The notes under the pieces: model-generated | Database searches by the model: none | The model's input: only the letters and a program-made list of their open reading frames with translations | Told to the model about the DNA's origin: nothing | Assembly: GCA_015060765.1 (NCBI GenBank) | Contig: SUXW01000022.1 | Location: 1 to 53,208, forward strand | DNA length: 53,208 nt | Direction of reading: 5' to 3' | From: Bacteroides sp. | Lineage (GTDB): Bacteria; Bacteroidota; Bacteroidia; Bacteroidales; Bacteroidaceae | Shown here: positions 17,860-26,375 of the stretch, in pieces | How positions within the stretch are numbered: the stretch's first letter is position 1 | Layout of the letters: each line of letters begins with the position of its first letter | Translations under genes and position numbers: made by a program

Positions 17860-20800
17860 TCAGTCAATTCTATGATAATACTCCTCACGACTAACCTCAA
17901 AATCAGCATCCACAATCAACACTTCATCGTACGTTAAGCCATAAAGTTTATAAACTCGCAAGTCTATTTCTTTATCTATTTCTGTTATTTGTTCTGACAA
18001 TTGACGACAAGCTGAACGATAGTCATTGAAATAGTCTTCCCATTCATCTTGTTGAGAAAGTTTCAAGGTTATCTTTTGCTTTTTCAACTCTTTCAGAAAA
18101 TCTGCAAATTCCAATTGGTCAAACGTTGACAAACTACTTGTTACTTTTATACCTTCGATATTCTCTGATAAACGACGAAGGAAACGAGTGCGTTTAGATC
18201 TTAATTTCTCATTTATTGCAAGAATATCATCGACAGATTGAACAAATAATTGTTGCTCTGCGAATTGCATATTTTTTATAGGAATTTTTCCTAAAACAGC
18301 CTTTTTAACTTCAGGGAATACTCTTCCGTTTTCTTGTACAATATTACGATACAAATATTCCATCAATTTACTATTAAGTATTGCTAATATGTATTTCAAC
18401 GAATAGTTATTGTTCAATAGTCCTACGTTATATACGTTATTCAAATTAATTCTTTTGTGAGTATCAAGTGTAGCAATTAAACAATCCGCCGTTTGACGTA
18501 ATATGATTTTTTCATCATCAAAAAAAGGAGCACTATTCCTTGGTTCAGCTAACCACAAACCATAAGAAAGATACATCTCTGGTTCCATCAAAAATGTATA
18601 GCGATAAAAGTCCCTTCCATTAACACATTGAATAAACGAATCATCAACTCTATAATTAGATGTGTATATTTTGTTCTTCACAACCTCATCTGTTTGTTTG
18701 GGAATTCCCTTTCCTTTTTGATATGCTTTTATACCAACTATTACATTGGCTATTTCATCTAAAGGTAATGTGTTTATATACAATTTATTTAATTGAAAAT
18801 TGGTATTACTAAAGTTATATGTTCCATCATTGTTTATAAACATTTGATATTCAACTATAATATCCATTCTATCATTGACAGATTGATAGACTGACAAATC
18901 AATATTTTCTTTATTGTTTGTATCATTTCTTAAAATAAGAGAGATTGTATCCCCTATATTTGCGTCAGGAAACACTTCATACATATACCTGCTAATATTT
19001 AGCATCTTATAGTTTTGTATAAAGTTGCGTAATTTCTTATAATAATATTGAGTTGTAAAAGTTGCAGGTGTAATGTATCCAAGTATACCATATTCTTTTA
19101 ATAAATTCAATCCTCTTTCATAGAATACAACATATGTATTCACCTGATATTCGAATGTATCAAATCGAGTTTCCAAGTATTTCTTTTGTTCTTTCGATAA
19201 ATCTGCACCATACGGCGGATTACCAATCACTACATCGAAACCACCTTTCGCAAATACTTGTGGAAACTCTTTTTCCCAATCAAATGCCTTATCACCAGCA
19301 ATAGCAGGGTCACTAATCAATGAATTACCGCACTTGATATTTTCACTAAGCGAACTGAGTTTTCTTTGAGGTTTAGCTGTACGAAGCCAAAGGGCAAGCT
19401 GTGCTATCTCTACACTTTCTTCATTGATATCTACACCAAAAAGGTTGTTTTCCAAAATGCTATTCTCTATATCTTGAAAAACAATCGTAGAGCCAGCAAT
19501 CTTCGCTTCCATTTCGTCTATCAAACGATGTTCATCCATCAAGAACGAAAGAGCTGCATTCAAAAAAGCACCACTACCACAAGCCGGGTCTAGAATCGTG
19601 ATTTGCAATAACCATTCCCGATAAGCCTTAAGCTGTTCAAGTAAGTGCAATTTGGTTTGTTTCTGTCGCTTTCGGTCAGAGAAATATTCTTCTTCCTTTA
19701 TACCCAATGTTTGTTTCTTCTCTGTACACAACTTCCCTACCGTATTCTCTACAATATATTTAGTGATATATGAAGGTGTATAGAATACGCCATCTTTCTT
19801 CCGTTTGGATTTGGAAGAATCCACTTCCACTCCCATGATGCGTTGAGTCACCTCTTCTATCTCCGACAATGAATGTTCAAAGATATGTCCTAAGATATTT
19901 ACATCTACATCGCTTTTAAAATTATAACCAGAAAGTTTCTTAGTATGTTTATGCAACAATTCATCAGAAATGATTAAATCATCAAGAACTTTATCTGTAC
20001 GAAATAAGCCTCCGTTATAAGCAAAAATATCTTTTTTAAAATTCCCTACATCCAAATAACCAAAATATTGTTTGATTCGTTGATAAAGAGATATATCAAT
20101 ATCAAGATCTTTGATTTTCTGCCATTCATTAAGAATCTGAAGCATTAGATTAGGAGGCAACAATCCACCATCTTCTGCAAAGAAAATGAAAAGCAAGCGG
20201 TCAAGCAATTTCTGCGTTTTTTTATAAAGTAATAATTGCCATTCTTTTTCATCTCCTTCTTGTGCTGGATTATTCTTTAGAATATTTTCAAACAATTCAC
20301 GTTTAAATGATGAATAATCTTTATACAAAGTTTCAGTCACATTCTTTTCTTCGGAAACTGAAGATTTTTTCATCTGAATGGTAATTCCCTTTTGTATTTG
20401 TGTCCATGCCAAACAACAATACAACTCCTCAAAGTCTGTTTCAGTCAACGTAAAAAGGTTCCATTCCCGATGCTCGGTTGCATTGTCAATATAAAGACGT
20501 AGCTTTTCAAAATTGGAAATTATGACATAACAGGCATCCTTATTCTGATTTTTATACTGGAAAGCTTGTGTCTCAACTTTTTTCAAATCGGTTGTTTTAT
20601 GGTCTTTTAGTTCTATTACACCAATAACCGTTCCATTCAGCCAGATGGCACCATCCGCCTTTTTGGCATCAGTTTCATTCTTCTGCTCGGTTATAAGATT
20701 ATAATCAGGAGAAGGGTTAAGTGTATAGCCTAAAATCTTTACAAACAATTCCCGAAGAAAACCTTCCTGAAACTGTTCTTCCTTACTATGAAGAATGTTT

Positions 20801-20916
20801 TCCTGAATCTTCGGATTTAAGAAATATACTTGATACTTCTGCCATGCTTCACTCACTTGTTCTTTAGGAAGCATCGCCTGATATTTCTTTAGTATAGTTT
20901 TTTGAAAGAATGCCAT
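17860..20916 (-). CDS. Type IIG restriction enzyme / N6-adenine DNA methyltransferase
   Basis: A single 1018-residue chain combining nuclease, methyltransferase and target recognition (Eco57I-like class). The N-terminal PD-(D/E)xK nuclease has Asp88 in KKADGAIW and IELK with Glu102 and Lys104, followed by QAFQY. The helical linker covers about 190-370. The methyltransferase has GVFYTP (376-381), motif I ILDPACGSGAFL (441-452), FGVDINEESVEIA, and motif IV NPPYG (566-570), typical of N6-adenine enzymes. Residues about 690-1018 should be the specificity domain. No separate hsdS or methylase gene is needed. All key residues are present, so it is probably active. The recognition site cannot be read from the sequence. 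Confidence 0.93.
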   Translation of the reverse strand: MAFFQKTILKKYQAMLPKEQVSEAWQKYQVYFLNPKIQENILHSKEEQFQEGFLRELFVKILGYTLNPSPDYNLITEQKNETDAKKADGAIWLNGTVIGVIELKDHKTTDLKKVETQAFQYKNQNKDACYVIISNFEKLRLYIDNATEHREWNLFTLTETDFEELYCCLAWTQIQKGITIQMKKSSVSEEKNVTETLYKDYSSFKRELFENILKNNPAQEGDEKEWQLLLYKKTQKLLDRLLFIFFAEDGGLLPPNLMLQILNEWQKIKDLDIDISLYQRIKQYFGYLDVGNFKKDIFAYNGGLFRTDKVLDDLIISDELLHKHTKKLSGYNFKSDVDVNILGHIFEHSLSEIEEVTQRIMGVEVDSSKSKRKKDGVFYTPSYITKYIVENTVGKLCTEKKQTLGIKEEEYFSDRKRQKQTKLHLLEQLKAYREWLLQITILDPACGSGAFLNAALSFLMDEHRLIDEMEAKIAGSTIVFQDIENSILENNLFGVDINEESVEIAQLALWLRTAKPQRKLSSLSENIKCGNSLISDPAIAGDKAFDWEKEFPQVFAKGGFDVVIGNPPYGADLSKEQKKYLETRFDTFEYQVNTYVVFYERGLNLLKEYGILGYITPATFTTQYYYKKLRNFIQNYKMLNISRYMYEVFPDANIGDTISLILRNDTNNKENIDLSVYQSVNDRMDIIVEYQMFINNDGTYNFSNTNFQLNKLYINTLPLDEIANVIVGIKAYQKGKGIPKQTDEVVKNKIYTSNYRVDDSFIQCVNGRDFYRYTFLMEPEMYLSYGLWLAEPRNSAPFFDDEKIILRQTADCLIATLDTHKRINLNNVYNVGLLNNNYSLKYILAILNSKLMEYLYRNIVQENGRVFPEVKKAVLGKIPIKNMQFAEQQLFVQSVDDILAINEKLRSKRTRFLRRLSENIEGIKVTSSLSTFDQLEFADFLKELKKQKITLKLSQQDEWEDYFNDYRSACRQLSEQITEIDKEIDLRVYKLYGLTYDEVLIVDADFEVSREEYYHRID

Positions 20917-21117
20917 AATCTATGTCTATTATTACTTGGACTACAAAATAAGTAAAACCAATCGTAAAATAAAAATCTTCATACCAAAAAGAATCTTATT
21001 TCCAACCTATGCCCTTAAAGGTTATTCTTATTTATCAAATTCACTACCACCTTCACCATCACATCCTTTTCCTCGGTACGACTCTCGGCAATCATCAGTG
21101 TAAGTGCCACCTAGAAA
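20917..21117. other. Degenerate intergenic stretch with a reading-frame remnant
   Basis: On the minus strand, codons from about 21107 down to a TAA at 21015-21017 read VALTLMIAESRTEEKDVM and continue for about 13 more residues. The codon just before is a TAG. This looks like the tail of a decayed gene, but I cannot assign its family. The remaining 80 bases before the type IIG start hold a weak -7-like TTATTTTG (20951-20944) and nothing else I recognise. Confidence 0.4.
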
Positions 21118-21402
21118 TTATCGGCAATATGTTTCCTCCATTTTCACCGTACAAAATACCGTTTTCTTCATTAACGTACAAAAAAAATACACATCATTCG
21201 ATTGTTGAACTTGTGCAATTTTTGCACATGTGATATTTCGGTCAAGTTCTCCTTCCTTGAAACAGTTGTTGATATATCTTGTTATTACAGTTCTTTCTCT
21301 ACCAAGGAGTTCCACCATCTGGTTTGTACTCAACCAAACCGTTTCATTTTCCATTTTTACTTGAAGTTTGATACTTCCATCCTCTTGCGTATAAGCATAC
21401 AT
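21118..21402 (-). pseudogene. Truncated RhuM gene
   Basis: The first 66 residues are a good RhuM N-terminus: MYAYTQEDGSIKLQVKMENE, then VWLSTNQMVELLGRERTVIT, then FKEGELDRNITCAKIAQVQ. After that the frame runs into low-quality sequence and stops at 94 residues. The YYNLDVIISVGYRVKS signature and all of the C-terminal domain are absent. It is a diverged paralogue of the intact RhuM gene, not a copy (VWLSTNQMVELLG against VWLTQSQICTLFG). It is probably a decayed remnant marking an older insertion in the island. Confidence 0.75.
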
Positions 21403-21416
21403 ATCAACTCAAATAA

Positions 21417-21447
21417 CTTGTCAATTCAACAAAAATAAGTATCTTTG
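21417..21447 (+). promoter_or_regulatory. Promoter of the HU-like gene
   Basis: CTTG (21417-21420), 19 bases, then TATCTTTG (21440-21447). One mismatch in the -33 box and a perfect -7 box. The start would be near 21453, placing the 21-bp repeats in a leader of about 155 bases. Confidence 0.7.
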
Positions 21448-21457
21448 TAGTAATAAC

Positions 21458-21550
21458 TTTTACGTTCTACAATGTGAAACATATAAGCTACAATGTAGAT
21501 TATACAAGCTACAATGTAAAACGTACAAACTACGATGTAGAACGTAAAAA
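21458..21550 (+). repeat. Four 21-bp dyad repeats bounded by 14-bp inverted arms
   Basis: Four tandem units start at 21467, 21488, 21509 and 21530, each exactly 21 bases, with the consensus start CTACAATGTA. Each core TACAnTGTA is palindromic around one base; unit 2 holds the perfect 11-base CTACAATGTAG. The array is bounded by TTTTACGTTCTACA (21458-21471) and its exact complement TGTAGAACGTAAAA (21536-21549). The units line up with two DNA turns, which suggests cooperative binding of a dimer on one face. There are no spacers, so this is not a CRISPR array. Confidence 0.85.
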
Positions 21551-21608
21551 GAAGAACGATTCATTACCTTATATTTATAGTTTCTAACCTTTAAATAACA
21601 CGTATGAA

Positions 21609-22232
21609 ATGAAAGCAAAGTACGATTTCAAGTCGATGAAAGACTTAAAAGGAAACCAAGAGGAGTATATCCTCTACCCCAAACTGGTAACGGAAGGGAC
21701 CAAAACACTGAAAGACATCATGTATCATGCCGCACACCATTCGGGACTGAACGAATCGACGGTTGTAGGGGTCATGACTTTCTTGGAGGATGTCATTGCA
21801 GAATTCTTAGCGTCAGGGTACAATGTGAAGCTCGGCGAGATAGGTACCTTCTCGGCAAGCCTGAAAAGCCGGAGGATAAAGGACAAAAAGGAGATACGTG
21901 CCCAGTCGGTTCACTTCGACAATGTGAACTTCAAGGCATCCAATAGATTACGCCAATCCATCAGAAGCAAGATGAATTTGGAACGGGTGGAACCGAACCG
22001 AAGTTTCCGCACCTCGTCCAGCCAATATACGGCCGAACAACGTTTCGAACTGCTTACCAATTACTTGCGACAGAACGGATTCATCTATTGTAAGACTTAC
22101 GCCCAACTGACCGGCTTACTGAAAGGAAAGGCCACCGCCGAACTCCGACAATGGTATTACGAAAGGAAAATAGACAAGAAAGGGAGGGCACCGCACATCG
22201 TTTATGTAGCTTTAAGCGAAAAACAAGGATAA
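21609..22232 (+). CDS. HU-like DNA-binding protein with C-terminal extension
   Basis: A 207-residue protein of the Bacteroidales HU-related family. Residues about 1-130 carry the IHF/HU-like fold: LKDIMYHAAHHSGLNESTVVG, then FLASGYNVKLGEIGTFSASLKS near residues 69-90, corresponding to the beta-arm and the GxGxF-type turn. The C-terminal 70 residues (YTAEQRFELLTNYLRQNGFI, KGRAPHIVYVAL) form a second, winged-helix-like module with a basic surface. The ATG at 21609 overlaps a two-codon frame (ATG AAA TGA from 21604). The gene follows an array of 21-bp dyads and is a good candidate for binding it. The target and role are inferred. Confidence 0.82.
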   Translation: MKAKYDFKSMKDLKGNQEEYILYPKLVTEGTKTLKDIMYHAAHHSGLNESTVVGVMTFLEDVIAEFLASGYNVKLGEIGTFSASLKSRRIKDKKEIRAQSVHFDNVNFKASNRLRQSIRSKMNLERVEPNRSFRTSSSQYTAEQRFELLTNYLRQNGFIYCKTYAQLTGLLKGKATAELRQWYYERKIDKKGRAPHIVYVALSEKQG

Positions 22233-22278
22233 TGGGATGGTCAAAAGGTACGATATAAGATTCTTTTTATCGTTTCAT

Positions 22279-22358
22279 GTAGGGAAAACGGTTTACCTAC
22301 AGGGTTACCTACATGGTTAACTGCTTGATTCACAATGCCGCTGTAAGCATGTAGGTAA
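22279..22358. repeat. TTACCTACA repeats after the HU-like gene
   Basis: TTACCTACA occurs at 22293-22301 and 22305-22313, 12 bases apart. The inverted form TGTAGGTAA lies at 22350-22358 and a variant TGTAGGGAA at 22279-22287. They could form a stem that ends the HU-like and M15 transcripts, or be protein-binding sites. No T-run terminator is seen. Confidence 0.6.
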
Positions 22359-22392
22359 AACTAACAAAAAATCTTTCTGAGGGATAGATTCA

Positions 22393-23043
22393 TCATTCCA
22401 CCAGCTTTTTCTCGAAATGTTGGTAGTCTTTGCTATGCTTCCAATCGCCGCCCCACGTAAATCCGTGTGTCTTGAAGAGTTTGTAGCACAGGTCATTAGA
22501 ATCGATCTTATAGGGGAAGTCCCAAGTACGGTCGGCATATCTTTCCGCTCCTACGGGGGACACCACCCTCTTGCCTCCACGCTTGCGCACATAAGGATTA
22601 TAGAAAGGATTGATATCGATGGCCAGTCCCTGACTATGCCTGGACAAGCGTCGGGTACCCGAAACATAACGGTAATTGAATGCCGATGTATTGTTGGCCA
22701 CCATCGAAGCCTCATCGTCGGCACCGTATTCATCCACCAGCACCATCCGTTCGATGGGATATCGGGCTTCGTACAACCGACGGAAAATAGTCAACAAATC
22801 ATCACTGATGGAACGATGGCAAATCAGTTCGCCTCTACACACCTCTCCTTTCCCATTATAATGAAGTACACTTAAATAGCGTAAATCAGAACGGGGAGTT
22901 GTGCAATGTTCCGGATAGGAAAGTCCCTTGATACGACGGAATATCGTATCGGTTATCTCCGTTTGAAAGAACGATGCATCTTGAGCCATCAGCGAAACGC
23001 TAAAAAGCAGACTATATATCCAAAAGAACCAAATTCTTGCCAT
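22393..23043 (-). CDS. M15 family D-Ala-D-Ala-type metallopeptidase
   Basis: Secreted zinc peptidase of family M15, probably acting on peptidoglycan stem peptides. The signal peptide is MARIWFFWIYSLLFSVSLMA, with the mature protein from about Gln21. The M15 zinc ligands are all visible: His136 and Asp143 in SRHSQGLAID and His209 in DYQHFE, after the WGGDW stretch typical of L-alanyl-D-glutamate or carboxypeptidase-type members. The full length is 216 residues. It is divergent from the glutamine synthetase gene. Which peptide bond it cuts is not shown by the sequence. Confidence 0.88.
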   Translation of the reverse strand: MARIWFFWIYSLLFSVSLMAQDASFFQTEITDTIFRRIKGLSYPEHCTTPRSDLRYLSVLHYNGKGEVCRGELICHRSISDDLLTIFRRLYEARYPIERMVLVDEYGADDEASMVANNTSAFNYRYVSGTRRLSRHSQGLAIDINPFYNPYVRKRGGKRVVSPVGAERYADRTWDFPYKIDSNDLCYKLFKTHGFTWGGDWKHSKDYQHFEKKLVE

Positions 23044-23080
23044 TTCCTTTCATTTATCCGACTAAAGTAATCAATATTTG

Positions 23081-23141
23081 TATTTTTGCAAAATTTTTAA
23101 TCCTTTCTCACACAAACAACCCGAACTTTTCCCTATATTTG
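23081..23141 (+). promoter_or_regulatory. Two -7 boxes upstream of glutamine synthetase
   Basis: TATTTTTG (23081-23088) and TATATTTG (23134-23141) are both perfect TAnnTTTG boxes. Neither has a clear TTTG at -33. Two start points are possible, as for a gene regulated by nitrogen supply, but this is inference. Confidence 0.5.
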
Positions 23142-23177
23142 ATGCCAATTTTAAGTAATGAATTAAAACAATATATC

Positions 23178-24680
23178 ATGAACAAAGAATTATCAATGAA
23201 TCCGAACCGCGTGGTGGCCTATTTGGGTAAACCAAGCAAGGAATTTACCAAGGCAGACATCATCCGTTACATTCAGGAAAACGACATCCGCATGGTAAAC
23301 TTCATGTATCCTGCCGGTGACGGACGTCTGAAGACTCTGAACTTCGTCATCAACAACGAAGCCTATCTGGACGCCATTCTGACTTGTGGCGAACGGGTGG
23401 ACGGTTCCAGCCTCTTCCCTTTCATCGAAGCCGGAAGCAGCGACTTGTATGTCATCCCCCGTTTCCGCACGGCTTTCCTCGATCCGTTTGCAGAAATCCC
23501 TACCCTTTCCATGCTCTGCTCCTACTTCAACAAGGACGGAGAACCGTTGGAAAGTTCTCCTGAAAATACGTTGCATAAGGCTTGCAAGGCGTTCAACGAG
23601 GTAACCGGTATGGAATTCCAAGCCATGGGCGAACTGGAATATTATGTCATCGCACCGGATAGCGGCATGTTCCCGGCTACCGACCAGAAAGGTTACCACG
23701 AATCGGCTCCTTATGCCAAGTTCAATGACTTCCGTACCAAGTGTATGGCTTACATTGCACAAGCGGGTGGACAAATTAAATACGGTCACTCGGAAGTGGG
23801 CAACTTCACCATCGACGGCATGATTTATGAACAGAACGAGATAGAGTTCCTGCCCGTCAATGCGGAAGAAGCTGCCGACCAGCTGATGATAGCCAAGTGG
23901 ATTATCCGCAACCTGGCTTACCAATTGGGATACGACATTACTTTCGCTCCCAAGATTACTACCGGAAAAGCCGGTTCGGGACTGCACGTACACATGCGTA
24001 TCGTGAAGGACGGACAAAACCAGATGTTGGATGGCGGCGTACTTTCGGCCACCGCACGAAAAGCCATTGCCGGTATGATGGAGCTGGCTCCTTCCATTAC
24101 CGCTTTCGGAAACACCAACCCTACTTCCTATTTCCGTCTGGTTCCGCATCAGGAAGCGCCAACCAACATTTGTTGGGGAGACCGCAACCGCTCGGTATTG
24201 GTGCGTGTTCCGTTGGGATGGGCCGCCAAGACAGATATGTGCATGACCGCCAATCCGCTTGAAAGTGAAAGCCACTACGATACCACTCAAAAACAAACCG
24301 TAGAAATGCGTTCACCCGACGGTTCGGCCGACTTGTACCAACTGATTGCCGGACTGGCGGTTGCCTGCCGATATGGTTTCGAGTTGGACAATGCGCTTGA
24401 AATAGCCGAAAAGACTTACGTGAATGTAAACATCCACCAAAAGGAGAATGCAGACAAGTTGAAGGATCTGGCTCAATTACCCGATAGTTGCGAAGCATCG
24501 GCCGATTGTCTGGAAAGCCAACGGGCCATCTTCGAAAAGCATAAAGTGTTCAGTCCCGCTATGATCGACGGTATCATCAAGAAACTTCGTTCGTACGGTG
24601 ACAAGACCTTACGAAGCGAGATTGATGGCAATCAGGAAGAAATGCTGAAATTAGTGAAGAGATATTTCCATTGCGGATAA
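23178..24680 (+). CDS. Glutamine synthetase family protein (type I-like)
   Basis: Member of the glutamine synthetase superfamily, 500 residues, close in size to type I enzymes and unlike the 700-residue type III enzyme (GlnN) known in Bacteroides. The ATG at 23178 is chosen because the family N-terminus starts there; the frame stays open upstream to 23037. Ligand and nucleotide motifs are seen as GELEYYVI (151-158), QNEIEFLP (219-226), the flap and ammonium-side GSGLHVHM (266-273), and the arginine-rich segment WGDRNRSVLVRVP. The usual C-terminal adenylylation tyrosine motif (NLYDLP) is not recognisable; the corresponding region reads ADLYQLIAGL. Activity as a true synthetase is likely but unproven. 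Confidence 0.87.
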   Translation: MNKELSMNPNRVVAYLGKPSKEFTKADIIRYIQENDIRMVNFMYPAGDGRLKTLNFVINNEAYLDAILTCGERVDGSSLFPFIEAGSSDLYVIPRFRTAFLDPFAEIPTLSMLCSYFNKDGEPLESSPENTLHKACKAFNEVTGMEFQAMGELEYYVIAPDSGMFPATDQKGYHESAPYAKFNDFRTKCMAYIAQAGGQIKYGHSEVGNFTIDGMIYEQNEIEFLPVNAEEAADQLMIAKWIIRNLAYQLGYDITFAPKITTGKAGSGLHVHMRIVKDGQNQMLDGGVLSATARKAIAGMMELAPSITAFGNTNPTSYFRLVPHQEAPTNICWGDRNRSVLVRVPLGWAAKTDMCMTANPLESESHYDTTQKQTVEMRSPDGSADLYQLIAGLAVACRYGFELDNALEIAEKTYVNVNIHQKENADKLKDLAQLPDSCEASADCLESQRAIFEKHKVFSPAMIDGIIKKLRSYGDKTLRSEIDGNQEEMLKLVKRYFHCG

Positions 24681-24685
24681 TACAT

Positions 24686-24725
24686 AAATGAAGAAGGCTT
24701 CCCGAAAAGGAAGCCTTCTTCATTT
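24686..24725. terminator. Strong bidirectional terminator
   Basis: A perfect 17-bp stem: AAATGAAGAAGGCTTCC (24686-24702) and GGAAGCCTTCTTCATTT (24709-24725) around the loop CGAAAA. It serves the convergent glutamine synthetase and GH63 genes and abuts the GH63 stop codon. Confidence 0.88.
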
Positions 24726-24726
24726 A

Positions 24727-26106
24727 TCAGAATTCGGTTATCATCGGTTTGCCTTCCAACCAAGCCGCCATATTCAATACCAACAAGTTCCAGTTCTGGA
24801 AACCTTTGTTCAGCACCGGTTCTCCATTGTCGGGCAGATAGTATTCGTGCAACGCACCGAAACGTTCATAATCCCTTCCCAACAACAGAATTGTCTTTTC
24901 CGCCAGTTCCTTGGCTTCTTCCTTAAATCCATAGTTGACCAGTCCCCGGAAAACCAAATAATTGACATTAATCCAGATAGGTCCTTGCCACGAAGAAGGA
25001 TTACCACTGGCACGTACATTATACATCTTCTCCAACGGAGACAACGTACGGATGCCCGCCGGTGCATTGAAAGAACGTGTATCATGGAAATGTCTTTCCA
25101 CCATTTCCTTTGCTTGTTCCGGAGTGGCTATTCCCGACCACATGGACATAAATCCACTCCACACACTGAAGCGCTGAATTAGGCAATCGTAATTGCGGGG
25201 TTGACCTACATGCAAATACAAATCTCCCGGCATCAACCCTTCGATATCCGGTTTTTCGACAGGCAACAAATTCAAATCCACGCTATAATAGAAACCGTCG
25301 CGAGGATCCCAACAATGTTCCTGCACCTGCTCTTTCAAGTTATCCGCTTCTTTCCGGAAACTATCGGCTATCTCTCCCAGATTCAAGCAGTCGGCCAGAT
25401 ATTCCATAGCCAGCAATTCACGATACATCAAGGCATTCAGGAAAATGGACCCCGAACTTCCATGAGGACGATAAAAGGTACTGGGATCATTGTCAACGCC
25501 AATAGCCTCATCAGTCTGCCAATACATCAACCCCGTAGCTTGATGCCGGTGATGATTCAGATACTTGCAAACAAAGGCTTGCAATTTATAAAACTCTTCA
25601 CGCAACCACTCCGCATTACCATCCATAGAACGGACAATAAGGGCTGCATGTTGCGCAATGGTCGGCTTGTGCATGTTGCTCTTCCAGGGGTTCCGTTTTT
25701 TCAACATCTCTTCCCGGCTCGGTGCATTCCGCTCTATCCAAATGGGAATCCATCCGTCCATGCCACCATAATGCAATGCATTCAACACACACCCTTGTTC
25801 ATACTTCAAAGCCTCCAACCGGTCCTTCTCCGTACCGTTTTCCAACAAGATCTGCTTCAAGGCAACGTTACTCAACCAGGAATCCCAGTCCCACAACATA
25901 TCCAAATATTGATTGCTTCCCGGCGCCAGGAAGGGATAAACCAATGATTGACCTGCCTCCCGATACATACCCTTCATATCCTTGTAGATATGATGTCTAC
26001 ATAGGGAAGTGTACTTTGCAATGTTTTCCAGAGTCCTTTCCGGCATTTGCGCAAAAGAAGATACCACCATACAAATGGCACCTACAAACAAACTGATTTT
26101 TTTCAT
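24727..26106 (-). CDS. GH63-type glycoside hydrolase (MGH1 fold), secreted
   Basis: Probable exo-acting alpha-glucosidase of the (alpha/alpha)6-barrel GH63/GH37-like group; E. coli YgjK is a known relative. The ATG at 26106 starts the signal peptide MKKISLFVGAICMVVSSFAQ; the ATG at 26115 adds three residues. Family stretches are LDMLWDWDSWLSNVAL (near residues 68-83), SSWQGPIWINVNYLVF, and HEYYLPDNGEPV, whose glutamate fits the catalytic base. The length of 459 residues suits the shorter bacterial members without an extra N-terminal domain. The enzyme is probably periplasmic. The substrate is unknown and no SusC/SusD partners are nearby. Confidence 0.85.
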   Translation of the reverse strand: MKKISLFVGAICMVVSSFAQMPERTLENIAKYTSLCRHHIYKDMKGMYREAGQSLVYPFLAPGSNQYLDMLWDWDSWLSNVALKQILLENGTEKDRLEALKYEQGCVLNALHYGGMDGWIPIWIERNAPSREEMLKKRNPWKSNMHKPTIAQHAALIVRSMDGNAEWLREEFYKLQAFVCKYLNHHRHQATGLMYWQTDEAIGVDNDPSTFYRPHGSSGSIFLNALMYRELLAMEYLADCLNLGEIADSFRKEADNLKEQVQEHCWDPRDGFYYSVDLNLLPVEKPDIEGLMPGDLYLHVGQPRNYDCLIQRFSVWSGFMSMWSGIATPEQAKEMVERHFHDTRSFNAPAGIRTLSPLEKMYNVRASGNPSSWQGPIWINVNYLVFRGLVNYGFKEEAKELAEKTILLLGRDYERFGALHEYYLPDNGEPVLNKGFQNWNLLVLNMAAWLEGKPMITEF

Positions 26107-26131
26107 ACATTTCATTTTGGGTACGAATATA

Positions 26132-26167
26132 CAAAAAAAAAAAGAGAAACCAGCTGACTGATTTCTC
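26132..26167 (-). terminator. Terminator of the tRNA cluster
   Basis: On the minus strand GAGAAATCAG (26167-26158) pairs with CTGGTTTCTC (26153-26144) around TCAG, followed by eleven T residues. Confidence 0.85.
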
Positions 26168-26173
26168 CTTTTG

Positions 26174-26246
26174 AGCGGAAAACGAGGCTCGAACTCGCGA
26201 CCCTAACCTTGGCAAGGTTATGCTCTACCAACTGAGCTATTTCCGC
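26174..26246 (-). tRNA. tRNA-Gly (GCC)
   Basis: A 73-base cloverleaf. The acceptor GCGGAAA pairs with TTTCCGC, the anticodon loop reads CTTGCCAAG, and the T-arm is GAGTTCGAGCCTC. CCA is not encoded. It is identical to the copy at 26509-26581. Confidence 0.96.
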
Positions 26247-26261
26247 AATAGATATTCTTCG

Positions 26262-26345
26262 TGAAGGAAATGAGACTCGAACTCACACGACAAAACTGTC
26301 ACTACCCCCTCAAAGTAGCGCGTCTACCAATTCCGCCATTCCTCC
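26262..26345 (-). tRNA. tRNA-Leu (GAG)
   Basis: An 84-base class II tRNA. The acceptor GGAGGAA pairs with TTCCTTC (one G-U pair), the anticodon loop TTGAGGG gives GAG, a long variable arm is present, and the T-arm is GAGTTCGAGTCTC. CCA is not encoded. Confidence 0.95.
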
Positions 26346-26375
26346 GAGAATAATTTGAAATCTTGCTTCGACTTG

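Noticed and set aside
21458..21550. CRISPR array
   Set aside because: The units are directly adjacent, 21 bases each with no unique spacers, and no cas gene is present.
15700..22400. Prophage or integrative element
   Set aside because: No integrase, portal, terminase, relaxase or transposase is present; only short repeats and restriction-type genes.
23193..24296. Long antisense frame (367 codons) inside glutamine synthetase
   Set aside because: It is the mirror of a conserved gene, has no recognisable family and no promoter; the sense strand holds all the motifs.
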